Assembly (NCBI RefSeq): GCF_037038585.1
Contig: NC_092560.1
Location: forward strand, 63,802,049-63,866,048
Direction: 5' to 3'
DNA from: Patagioenas fasciata
Lineage: Eukaryota; Chordata; Aves; Columbiformes; Columbidae
DNA: 64,000 nt
A program made the position numbers and the translations under genes. The number at the start of each line of letters is the position of its first letter. The stretch's first letter is position 1. Under the pieces are notes generated by a model, which saw only the letters and a program-made list of their open reading frames with translations, was not told the DNA's origin and made no database searches. Shown here in pieces: positions 1-13,400 of this stretch.

Positions 1-3000
1 CAGCACAGTTTACAAGTATCTTTTTTAGACATAAACATATTTCTAAAGTAGAGCAAAAGCCTGCCTGATCTGCCTCCTCAGAGACAGGTTTAGATAGATT
101 TCAGGAGGTTACTATTTTTCACCTAGATTCTAAAATCTCATTCAGATAATTTCTAAATTTATAACAAGCCCTTGATTTATGAAGTCATAGTTTATATTAA
201 AATTTATGACCTGGGAATTGTTCTTATAATGTATACCAAAGAAATTCCCTTGAGCCTTTTCTAAAGCAACTCGTAATCACTGATAAACTGATTTAAATCT
301 AAAACTGCCTGCGGACGCTCAAGTTTCCTTTGCAGTTTCTGGGAGACTAATTTACTCAAGCTGAGTGTTCTGGTAATATGTCAGATCTGCTACATTCTGC
401 TTACATAACGACCTACCTATTTCATCTTTATCATCTCAGTTTCAAATGCATATAAATACTTCATATTTCTAAAAACAGTACGCACAACTGCCACATACCA
501 CCAGAAAGTACCCATGTTCAGTCAAGAATGAAAACATCACTAGCATTTTCAGTCAGACATATCCTTTATTAGGATTATTCTTTAGAGTGAACTTCCTGCT
601 CTTTGGAGTTTCAGTGCCAAATGCTTAGTTCAGATGCAAACATACATGAAAGTATAAGTGAAGTCGTTCACATCCAGCTTGATAAGAATTTCCATACCAC
701 AGAGATTCCATGTGAGATTTCCACCACAAGGAATATGCCCCAAAACACACACATGAAAGAATCCAAGAGCACAACATAGGATACAGGACCAGACTGAAGC
801 TAAGTTTTGTTAACGCATGAAATTTTTCAGCTTGCTAGCAAGCTTACTTAATTATTTACATTAAACTTGCTCCGAAACACCCTTTATCTAATTTATACAG
901 ACAATTTACCATCATCACCTTTTGGCAAACCTTAGGGAAAAAAATGTGTGAAGTTCTTTCACTTGAAACTTCTTTCACTATGAAAAGCAAGGTTACGCTA
1001 AGAATTCCAGAAGCAGTATCCTGCCTTTTAACAATTAGAACACTTTTAGATGTTTTCAATTCATTAAAATAGCCTTAGTATTCTCCAGATTTACTTAGTC
1101 TTAAAATAAAATTATTTAAGAAGTATTTTAGCCATTAAAAGCCATTCTTGTAAAAAGTTTAACATTTTTTGCAAAAAAATGCCTCCGAGCTCTATAAGAG
1201 TCAGTGATACTATTAAGCTTTTGTAATTCCCGCAGATAAAGGCAGTTTTAGCTACACACATTTCCATGGAAGTACATTAAAATAATATATGCGGTAGAAT
1301 AATAATACTGTTTCTTTTGCAAGTTTCATAAGCAGTGGAATTAATTCCATCACTAGCACTAGACTCTAAATTTTAATTTTGGACTCATTAACACTTAAAA
1401 AGCCAGTGCAGCCAATAGTTGTTCAATATTTGGGACTTCTGTCTAAAACAGACATAGAGATTGCTACACTTGAAATACAATGCAGTTTTACTCTTATCCG
1501 AAAAGAGCCTGATGTTCACTTTAAGTCTTCTGATGATCATATTAGCATAGAATTTCCTAAGCATCAAGGCAATACAAATAAGAAACTCTATACAGCAACC
1601 TCATTAGTGAGCCATCTCTCTTTAAATTACACATGGTTTAATGACCAAAATTAAAACAATACAACACTGGTACTGGCATAGACCAATCCTCAGCCTTTGA
1701 CTCTGTGTAGTTTATTTTATTCCTGCATACCCCAGTTTCCTCATCTGAAAATTTGAATAAATAGTATCTATCATAAGGAATCTGGTACAAATTTTATTCA
1801 GCACTTTTGGTGAAGTTCTTCAAATTCCTTAGGGATCCTGTTATTCCTGGCAAACATACGACAGTCAGTAAAACTAAACAACCACATCTCTAGAGAGAGA
1901 GTTGTCCACAGACTACTTTTCAACAGTTCTCCAATTGTGACTGTAAAAAGGTGTTCACTTAAATGTTTACTCCAGGATCTTAAGAGATGAAAATTTATGC
2001 ATAACACCCCACTTAGAGGCAAATATTCCAGTTGTCTACAAACTTACTAATCAAATAGGGTAAGGTATTAAAATGGGGTTGGGGGGAGTCATTAGTTAGT
2101 CACACAAAGATCCACAGCCATAGGGTGAAGGTAGCAGGGGGCGGGGGGTAAAAATTACAGCATGTCTAAGTTACTGCAGGAAGGAAGGACAATTTCCTAC
2201 CTAGCTCCCACAGCTGGTTCCAATTCCATTACTGTTTCGATTACTAATTCTCCCATGCCACCCATAAATTACCTTCAAAACATAAACATTTAAGCTGTCT
2301 TCTAGCAGCACAATTTTATGTAATATGACATGAGCATAAATTGCTAACAACTTTAACTATGCATCTGGAAAGAGGAAAAGATACATTTATATTTCACACA
2401 TGTGAGGTCCATGCTTGGAAGAAACACACCTTTCTCCGTGCTTCACTCAGGTATGCTCCTTTAACTAAAGCTTATGAAGGTAGTGCATTATGGCCAGATG
2501 ACGTATCTCATACTGTAAAAACCGTTTTAATATCCAATGACATCACTAATAATTTTCAAAATATTCAGGGCAAATACTAAGCACTAGGTTAAAAAACACA
2601 GCTTGTGTGAACATCTTAGTTTCATTTTTAATCAAAAACCCCAACATTTTCAAATGCTGTGCCCAAGAAAATGATATGTCTTACTATAGTATATATCAAT
2701 GTTGAGACACTCCAGCATACTGTATCAAAAATACTGATTTCTATGTATGGAATTTAGTCTGAATATTCCACATTATTACAATTAAACCTGACAAGACACA
2801 AAACTAAACAGAGAGCCATTGATTTCTACAGAGCAACTAAACAACTAATATTCAGTATTGCTCAGTTGTAGATTAAACAGGAATAAAGACCCCCTACACA
2901 TTTTCCAATGGAATGATGCCGACCCATCAAATCCAATACTTATTATAGACATTCCTCAAGGAGCCTGAGGTATAAAAGCATACAGAAGCAATGCTTTCAC

Positions 3001-3593
3001 TTTTTAACCCAGACTAAGACAAACATCCATTGTCTAGACAGTGCAAAAAATTTTAGCTGTGCGAATGGAGAAAGAAGGCAAAAATTCAAGGTCATCAAGT
3101 CTTAGGAAATGCCTCATTTCATAGACTTTTACTGACATGTTAAGACCTCATATTTTTTCTTTACTCTTTAACTGTTAGAAAGTGTAGAATATTAGATACA
3201 TTCTATGAGATCTTTCCTTAAATTATTCAACAGGCTTCTTAATCTTCTCCATAACTAGCTGCTGCAGATACTCCATACTATACAAAGACTACTTGAGTAA
3301 CTAGAAAAGTCCTCTTCTTTTTACAATCTAAAATTTAAGTATCAATTACAGTATTCAAATTAAGTCACTATTGTGTACATAATAACCTTGTTAATCTAGC
3401 TGAGATGAATTAAAAACAATGTGCATCTTCGTCTTCATCGTAATAACGGAGTTAACAATCCTTAATTCGTACTTACAAAGAGGACAATTTCAGATGTTCA
3501 GATGAAGGTATACAATTACTGCAGGTTTGTTCCTGCATTTGCGCTGTTCAGATCCTACCAAGCCAGAAGCTATGATGAACACCTATTATTAAT
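1..3593. other. WDR70 intron 5, no gene found
   Basis: AT-rich sequence with only short chance reading frames. It lies downstream of WDR70 exon 5 in the direction of transcription, so it should be intron 5. I looked on the minus strand for the next WDR70 segment (a KIPDSHE-like start of the propeller) and did not see it. Confidence 0.6.
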
Positions 3594-4450
3594 ATAGAAT
3601 CATAGAATAGTTTGGGTTAGAAGGGACCTTCAAAGGTCATCTAGTCCAAACCCCCTGCAATGAGCAGGGACATCTTCAACTAGATCAGGTTGCTCAGAGC
3701 CCCATCCAGCCTGGCCTGGAATGTCTCCAGGGATGGGGCATCTACCACCATTCCACGCAACCTGTTCCAGTGTTGCACCACCCTCATTGTAAAAAATTTC
3801 TCCTTCGTGTCTAGCCTAAATATCCCCTCTTTTAGTTTAAAACCATTACCACTTGTTCTATTGCTTGCAGGCCCTGCTGAAGTCTGTCCCTATCCTATAA
3901 GGCCCCTTTAAGCACTGAAAAACTGCAACAAGGTCTCCCTGGAGACTTCTCCAGGATGAACAACCCCAACTCTTTCAGCCTGTCCTCACAGCAGAGCTGT
4001 TCCAGCCCTCTGATCATTTTTGTGGCTCCTCTGGCCCCTCTCCAACAGGTCAATGTCTTTCCTGTGCTGAGGGCTCCAGAGCTGGACATAGGACTCCAGG
4101 TGGGGGCTCACCAGAGTGGAGCAGAAGGGCAGAATCACTTCCCTCGACCTGCTGGCCATGCTCCTTTTGATGCAGCCCAAGATATAATTCGCCTTCTGGG
4201 CTGCAAGCATACATTGCTGACTCATGTCCAGCTTTTCATCCACCAGTACCAAGTCCTTCTCCGCATGGCTGCTCTCAATTCCTTCATCCCCTAGCACCAA
4301 CACGGGTACAGGACCTTGCACTTGGCCTTGTTGAACCTCATGAGGTTTGCATGGGCCTTCTTTCCAAACTTGTCCAAGTCCCTCTGAATGATATCTCATC
4401 CCTCAGGCATGACATACTTCAAGTGACTCTAAGTCCCCAACAACCTCATT
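3594..4450 (-). mobile_element. CR1 LINE, 3'-end fragment
   Basis: The left end carries the typical avian CR1 3' terminus in reverse: repeated atagaatcatagaat, then gaagggaccttcaaaggtcatctagtcc. On the minus strand, about 4399-3986, it encodes a recognisable C-terminal piece of the CR1 reverse transcriptase, with LDMSQQCMLAAQKANYILGC and SREVILPFCSTLVSPHLE. It is 5'-truncated, as CR1 copies usually are, and has disabling changes. It is in the sense direction of WDR70, within intron 5. The right edge is approximate and runs into an A-rich tract at about 4490-4525. Confidence 0.92.
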
Positions 4451-7400
4451 TACAAAACAAAGTAAAAACAAACAAAACAGCTCAGGAGGAAAGAAAAAAA
4501 ACACCACCACAACAAAAAAAAAAAACCTCTCTGTGTGTGATGCACAAGTGAAATCTTGCAATTTTTCAGAAAATAGGCCTGTGGTGTTTTGTATCACCTG
4601 GTTGACTGATTGGTCAAGTTACCAGGGAATGCACAGTTACTACTGTTTCCATAAACAAGCAAGCTAAAAAACTCTTCAGTAGTTCTTCTCCTGTAACAAG
4701 CAAGCGCTTAAACATAGGGCAAACTTGCTATTCTATCAAAAGAGAAACAGAAGTAAAATATAAACCAAAAAATTAGTATGAGAGAAGCAGAGAGCTTACA
4801 AACACTTTCTGGCTTTCCAGAAGACAAGCTCAAGTGGTGGGAAGGAACGTATAACCCATAAAATAATCAAAATCAAACGCAGTCCAGAAATTTTTGCTCA
4901 GATGTGTTCAAAGGAAGCCAAAACAAGGATTCCAAATTTTGCACAGTTTGCTGGGCTTGTGCAGAGTTTAACTCCCGTTTCTGGAATTTGCTCTGTAGGC
5001 CTGAATTCTTCACAACGTTTGACATCTGCCTCAGACATGTCATCCATGGTTTAGTTCTGAAACTAATGCTGTCTCATGTAACACCTACTGCTGTCCTGGA
5101 CTCAACTGTTTCCCAGGCCTTTAAACAATTTACATTTCACCTCTTGGGAGACGTGCAAAATTAGCTTACAAAACAAATATTTTGCCTTGAGTTCTTCAAT
5201 ACCATTATTCTGTTTACAGATGAAGCACAGATCACAGATCACTTGAAGGCACTTTTCTTTATGTTCTTCCTTTTTAAGTTTACTTCCCTTCTGTATCACA
5301 CATTCAGCCACTCTGGATCCTCACTTCTGTGGCTACCATGGGTAATAACTAGCCTGAGCAAAAATGGACCTCTGAGCAGAGGACAGCATCCTCTTGTCTT
5401 CAGGTTCCTCTCACCAGATCCCGATCAACCTCTACAGAAAGGGAGAAAGTCTTCCTAGGACACTTTATTTAAGTGAAGTCTCCTTTCATAAACCAACTGT
5501 ATTGGGCAACCTATTGAGATTGGGAAACCCTGATAATGATGGTAGCCTGCTCCAACATGCGAAACACTTGACCTTCGAACTTCAGTAACATACAGAAATA
5601 AGAAAATAAAGAAAGCAAAAAAATTCTGCTTTTAAAAAAAACCCAGCAGTTGGAAAGAAACATGCACAAAAATTATTATAACCCACCATAATCTATTCAT
5701 AGATTCTCAAATCTTCACAGTAACTACAATACTGAACAATTCCAGTAGCGTGGAACTTAGGTGAGGGAACAAGCTAGCAAGAATGAGCAAATGCATATAA
5801 ATAGATTTCTGCAGCTGGCTGTGGGTATCAAGAGCTTAGAAGTATCTATTAATACTGACAGGCACAGTGTCGATCCACATTGCACTGTTAAAATTTTGCA
5901 CAACAAAGGGAGTGGGGGAGTTCTGGCTTAAACACTGGAATTTTTCATAAGCTTAGATATTTGCTCTGAGATTATAATTATTTCTCAAGTGATAGGCTTG
6001 TTTACAATTGTGCATTTAAAGAACTCAAAAAAAATCCCATAAGGTATATTGTGAACTGCATGCCATTTAACCTATCTACGTCAACAGATGAAAGACCTGA
6101 GATGACCTCCTTAGAATTTGTAACTACAGTAAGGTATGGTATGCTAAGCCTAACGTTTACACAATAAGCCCTTGTCATTGTGTAAGTGCCAAGCTGAGAT
6201 ACCATGTCAGTGTGCCTCAGAGCTTCTCCTCCATGCTTTTTCAGCAAGAGCAATGGTACAGAGCAAAGTCAAATTAAACATTACTTATTCATGTTATTTC
6301 GAATACAAACATTCTGCACGTGTGTTTGTATTCTCCTATCAGCTCCTGACCCGCAAGACGTATTTCCTAACAAAGAAAGCCTAAAACCACCAATAATCTC
6401 TCTTTTAGACTATTTGTGTGTCAGTCACTCCTGATTTAATTTTTTTATCTCCAAAAAACTAAAATATGTGCAAACAGCTTTGAATCAAAACCAGTTATTA
6501 GAAAGTCCTCCTGCTCAATTTAGTTCTGAAAGTGAGCCAGTTACATTAGTGGTTACACAATCATGAGAGAAAACATAGCTTAAAGATATTTTCTTGCCTA
6601 CATGCAAATTAGGTTTAAAATGCCTTAAAGAAAAATTGCATCACTAACTACTATTCCAAAAAAGTGAACAAACAGGAAGTGTCAAGGTTGGCTCCAGAAA
6701 AAACAAACAAACAAACAAAAAAAACCCACACAACCAAAACAACAAGAAAAAAAAACAACTTCTTACTATACTTAGAAAGCAAATAGGTTTGATACACACA
6801 TAATCACCAGAAGGAAACATGAATCTTTGCAATCCCATGTTCTCTTTTTTTTTTCTCCATATACATTTCAGAGTAATACTGAGAGTAATACTAACTTTTC
6901 TTCCAACACTGCCCTTGCTCACAAACAGCAGAGCACAGAGGATCCACACTCTGTTCTCAACCCACTGGCTTACTGTACTGTTAAGTGGTTTCTCTTATCA
7001 TTGATTCTTATCTACCTAATTAACGTCTGCATCATCTACCTGCTGTGTACAATCCCTATTAGAAATGGTCCACTACCATAAATCTGACTGTACACCAAGA
7101 TACAGTTACACACAAAAAATTTCTCCTAATCACCCAGAGAAGCTGGGTAATTTCTATGGTATGCTGCCACCCACTTAGATGTGGTTGAAGAGTCCATCAT
7201 GAAGTTACTCCCTGAAAGTATCAGACAGGGTTGCAGCTTCCATCAGTTTCTACGCTACAAGACAACTCCCAAGAGGTAAACTAATGCAAATTGCATTAAA
7301 CTACACAGAATTAAACTACAGCTGACAGCTATTATTTTTTGACAGGGTAGCTTTCATAACTATAATGTGATCTGGGCAGATGTTTATTTAAGATACCATT

Positions 7401-10400
7401 ATAAATATCATGGTTACAACTCATTTAGATTCAGCAACATGCATCTTACTCTGGGGAGTTAATATTTTTGCTGAAAATGCAGTGATTTGTTTGACTACTG
7501 CTCACTCTGCATTGAAACACTGATTGCGGTTTCTTACTTGGACTACAAGGCTTCAGAAAATCACAGAAAACTACTATTGGGCCTTCTCATAAAGTCACTG
7601 TCTACTCAATGTATTGTAATCATCTTCCCTAAGAAAAGTATTTTAAGGACAGCAACAAGACTAAGTGTGGTACTCTTTAAACCATTTAGAGATAAGTGAC
7701 ACAAAAAAGCAACTGGCATGTGGAAGTCTACATCTTCTCCAGAATTTTAATATTTTTAACAGGAAAAGTTAATTGAGTTGGAAACTAATTTATTTTTAGA
7801 CGGTCTTAAGGCACAAAATGCTCACAAAGACCAAGACTTAAAACAAGAAGGGGTTGTCTTTAAAATGATTCAGCACTCTGTGTCATAGTAGTCTTGTAAA
7901 ATAGGTATGTGCAATTTGTAGACACTGAGGATGATTAAGCTAGTTATTTCTTCTTTTCCATTTCTATTCCTGATATTATTGGTACTCAGTAGAAACCGTA
8001 GTAACATTATTAGTGTACTTAAGGAATGTCACTGAGAAATATGTTTATTCTTATATTTAAGACAACAAGAGCAGTTATGTCATGATATTTACTTTGCAAG
8101 AGACATATGCTATTTGTACTGAAATAGGTTACAAATCTGTTAGCACTGAAAGCCAGCTGATCCCTACAGATGTGGTTATAGCCTGGTATGTAAGTTGCTT
8201 TCTTTGCAGAGGACAGTATGTTCCAATACATCCTATCTAACAGGTCAGTCAGAAAAAAGGCAGGTAAATCTCTATAAATACAGATGATGTAGGAAACTTG
8301 GAAGATTAATGACTTGAGAAAGAAAGAGTCATTATTCTATGAGCTACAATTCTTCTCAGCCCAATTTATATTTTAAGTGAAGCCTAGCAAGTTCTTGATA
8401 TATATAGGTCTATGCCACATTTTATCTTAACCTAAACATAGAAAAATTCTAGTTCAAAAATTGTGCAGTAAAATTCTGAAAGGCTGAAGAACTGTTTCAA
8501 ATGCCATAACTGTTGCCATCCTTCGTATCACAGACTGACTAAATTTTGGCTACAGGACAGATTTTTCCTCCTACACAAGCAAAAGTCTAAAGAATTAAGT
8601 ACTCCAGTACACAAAAGCTATATGGTCAAACTCAATCAAAAAATCTTTCATACTTTGTTTAATAAATTGAAATAAAAGAAAAAGAAATCAGACATGGGAA
8701 GTCTCTGTTAAAAACTCATCTCTATTTTCCCACTCCTTTTAAAGATGTAAGCTGCTGCATAAATTCTATAAGTTCTCCATTCTCCAACTAATCTTACAAA
8801 GTTTACAATTCCATTTTTTAACAGAAGAGGAAAAAGAAAAACACTATATGTATAACTTAATTTTTTTCCCCTTCTTCTTTAAATTAAAACTGAAAAAAAA
8901 GTATTAAGTCCTATGGTTTGCCTGTACTATATGACTGGAAGACAGTTAACACACATAAGCTAGTAGGGGCAGACACCTTAATTCAAGGCATTTTTTCCAC
9001 AGCAAAAGTTTTGTTCATGCATAGAAAATTAATTTCTATTCTTAATTTCTACAGCTCTTCCAGGATTTATTTCCTGCATTCATCCTCATTATTATATGAA
9101 ATATGATCTGTGCAGTCTCTGTACTGTAAAAAGGCCGTTGTGACTGAGTCCAACCCTTATTTAGGACTTTGCGTTTCACCACACGTGCTCACCACAATGA
9201 ACTCCATGCATCTAAATAATCCAAATTAAAATCTTTACATAGTACTATTTATGCTGAAAACTGGTTCGAAGATAGTTGCTAAAGAGGGCTACAGAAACTA
9301 CGCAGGACAGAGGTTCCAGGAAGGCTGGTATGCATCTAAGATGTTTTCACTGCCCCCTAGTGCAATTTTGGGGAAGGGGAAAAAAAAAAAAATTACTGAT
9401 GTTGGTTGGGAGTATTTGGGTTAAGATGTATCAAAGAAATAGTATTTTTTTCTTTCAGTCAAATATTGCCTGCATCTCATGTAGACAAACTTCTATATCA
9501 GCTAAGTAACTCATGTATAACCTGCAATGCAAACACGAGCACAGAACAAACAACCTGCCCATCTATGCCCTGCAGCTTGCTCCCTTTGTACCTAGCCTGA
9601 GTGGAGCTCAGTGCTGTCCCAAGCTGCCCAGAATGCAGAGTAGTTATTTTGGGAGCTTGTCACTGCCTTTACGCAGACACATGGAAATCTCTTCAGTTTC
9701 ATGAGCTCCTATCTGCACCTTGAGAGCACAACTTGCTACAAAATACATACATGTTTATTTAGTAAACCTGGAAATAAAATGGAAGTAACAACTTCCCTTC
9801 TTTCTTTTAGTAACAAACTATGTTTTCTCTGTGTCTCCACTTTGAAAAGTGTAAAAGCGAAGCTACAAAGCTGGTAGTTCCCACTTAAAAAACTGGAAGT
9901 CCATGTTCATAGTCCTACTGAAGTCAACAAAAGTACTTACATGAAAAGGATCTAATCCTCCGACCCTAAATAATGAACCTGAGCTGCATGAGAGACGTAT
10001 TTATTAGCTCTTTGCGTTAAACCCTATTTTAGAAAACTAGAGAGAATGCTCCTTATCCCTACTGCATAAAGGTCCTGTCTGAACTCTTTTTTAATATTGA
10101 GAAGTAAAAGGTACATCATTTATAACCTTTTCGCTACTCTTGCACAATATTTATGATATGAAAATATCTCTTCCTTTGAAGAGTAATGTTTGGCTTGAAA
10201 ACCAAATGCTACACCTAACTCACCTGACTTTTTAAACTACATTAGGGTCCTCATGTAAATAGATGTAAGATCTTAAATGCTTCTTTTTCAGCTTTCTTCT
10301 ATCTTATTTCTCAACAACAGATGTAAAACTGCTAATTTTCAAAATTAAAATAAAATACTTCTAGTACAATGAATGAATAAATAGTTTTAAAAAAGGAACA

Positions 10401-13400
10401 AGTGCACTCATTGAAATCCAACACAGAGTTTTAAACACAGTTCAAAAGCCTAAGCAGTGGACCATGGAATAGGATGATTAATAAAAATTCATAAGAACGA
10501 TTCTCCAGTTCCTTTTGGTTTATGAAAGCAAATCAGAAACACTCTGTAACATATTCCCATAACATTTGTTTATATGGACACTTATCAATCCTCAGTTACA
10601 GTGATGTGATAAACACTTACAAATATTAAACAAGGTAACTCAGCAAACTACTATTTAAGCTCCTAATAATTTGAAAATAATTTTATTCGGTATTAAAATT
10701 CAAAGAAAGATAAGCAGGAGTAAAGGAAGTTCAGGACCACTGTTGCATGATCTGGATAGCGTTAGCATCAAGTATGTATAGTCTCTGTATACTGCCAAGT
10801 GCCCACCTGTAAATGAGAGATGCCATTGCAGCACTTGGAAAACATTACATGTGGTAGTCTCACATTCATAAAAATTCAAAGCCATCTTTTAAACAAACAG
10901 CAGACATTCCAAGAGTCAACGAAATTGCTCTCCAAGGATATCACTGGAGCAGTGTGCAGTTCCAGCAGTTTAACATAAATCATTTGTTAATCGAAAATCC
11001 TGTGAAAACTTGTTTTGGAAAGGAAATGTAACTGTATGTCACTTACACTCTTCATTCAAATATAGCCCTTCTAAATTATTTAATCATCCCCACCATAAAT
11101 ATTTCAAATACTTGTAATCATCCACTTTATTTTCCTCTTCATTCAAGCAAGAATTCTGTATACCTGTATTTCTCATTGTTCTGTTTAGTACATAAACATT
11201 TTCAAAAAGATAATATTCATATGCCAGATACAAAGAAAATACACTATCTCCCACTTACATAACCCACAGCAACACCAATGCTGTCAAACATAATGTTAGT
11301 ATCGCTGTTATCTCCCTTTCAAAATTTAGAAATATTTCATTTATTATAGCACTGATCAAAACAATACACTACTTGTGCTTCTTCATATAAGTACATTGGG
11401 AATTTGTTGGAATTGCCAAAAAAAGCATCATGTGAGAAATAAGTCACCACTTTCTTTTGACTGTGTATGTGTTTTAGGTTCTCTAAGAATAAATTGATTT
11501 CCTTTTCTTCAACTCCAAAGATCCCAGCTTCCACTGGAAGTAAATAAAGTAATATTTAGACTCAGATGTTGATAGACCATTGCATGAATGTGATTTCCTA
11601 ATGTTTCCCTGTACATATTCTTGTTAAATAACACTGGTCTTGTGACTGAAACATGCATGTAGAATATGTGCTTAGAAATAATTCTTTTGCTTAAGAGGTA
11701 GGTCACAGAATTGTACAGCCTAAATGTTACCCATGACTCAGACAAATCTGGCAGAAAAAAATTCAAAATATTTCCACTCTATCTACAAAATTCTTCTAGC
11801 TATAAAGAAACTAAGGATCACAGGAGAGATGAGCATGAGGATCCCATGTTTCAAGTGTGGGAGCTCTACAGCCACAGCGTATCTGGCCCAGTGATGAAGG
11901 ACACTTAGCATGACTCTTAGCAGTTCCCTTTAAAAATACAGAAGTGGTACCAGCAGCTCCTAGAGAAGCTTCCTACAGGCTACATCAGGTCAGGCTGACC
12001 TGAAAAAGGATCTCCAAAGTAGCTGGCAAAAAGTAAAAACAGGATATAGGAAGATCGCTAAACTTTGTTAAGAAGGACAGTAGTAACAGTAACTATTACT
12101 ATGTTCTGTATGTTCTATATCACATTTTACTTAATATTAATACTACTAAGTCAGTTCTCTCTGACTTTTAAGTACCTTGAAGGCAAAAAATATATGCCTA
12201 TTAATTTTCTCACAAAATATGTCTAAAAACAAACTCATAGGACTAAGTACCTATCTGTAGAGGAAACATTCTAAAACTTATCATATTCAGTCACATTACT
12301 AATTTATTAAAACTGATATCATGCCACCAAAAAGGCCTGGTATGATACACACACAGCTGAGTAGTCTTGGCCTTACTACGCTCTGTAGAATTGATCAACA
12401 GACATCTTACAAGTACATTCGCTTTCTCCGGTGACAACTGGTAGTCATGAACTCTGGGGCACAGGGTTTGAGAGGAGAAAAGCAAATACCCCATGCCTTT
12501 TTATGAAAGACAAACATTCCCTAAGGGAATTACCCCGTTAGCTGCCTCTTGTACATTGTTCATATGATGCTCTCAGTTTCTTATATTAAGTATTCCTTCC
12601 CTTCCAGATTCTGACTGATTCTCACATTCTTATACTGAGCTTCACTTTACAAAATGTAGGGGTCTGATTTTTGTTTTCTTTTAATGTTTGTAAAGCTTGC
12701 AAACCCTTTCTAACTCACTTTTGAGATAATCTTTCTCATTCTTTTGGAACACCAGTAACCACATCAATTACCTTTAACAAAAATTCCATTGCTTGTTCCA
12801 AGTTTAATATGAAGAAAATACATTTTCTTGTTTTTTACAGCACAAATACTGTCGTGACTGAAGAACAATATGCACATTTATGACAGAAGGATTTTCCTCC
12901 TCATTATATAGGAAGGTAACACTAAAGAACATTGAAAGTAATAGTAATTGTTACCTATCTGTCATCAACATACCAATGACTAGAAGTAGTTCAAAAAATA
13001 ATGCCTCTTATCCTCAGATCTACACTTTTCTGTCTCTATTGCACACACAAAACTGCTTTGTTCAGCTTATTTCACTTTTTCTTCTTTAGACAAGATGAAA
13101 CATGACTGGGTAAATAAGATTGAGCAGTTACCAGGATAGACAATTCTCAGCCTAAATGCTGTAACTCCTTAGTAAGACTAAAAAAAATCCCACAACATTG
13201 ATTTATTTTTACAACACCATGATTTTTAGCCTGGTACCATAGCCAAGTTCTAATAGATGCAATTACAGTCTCCTTAAATTCTGCATTTAAATCAGCAGGA
13301 AATGGCTTTCCTCCATTCTGAACAAATGAGTATTATTGGTATGTCCTGTTTTAAACCTCTGCAAAAATTTAAAAGTGTCTCAAAACAATTCTAAAACTTG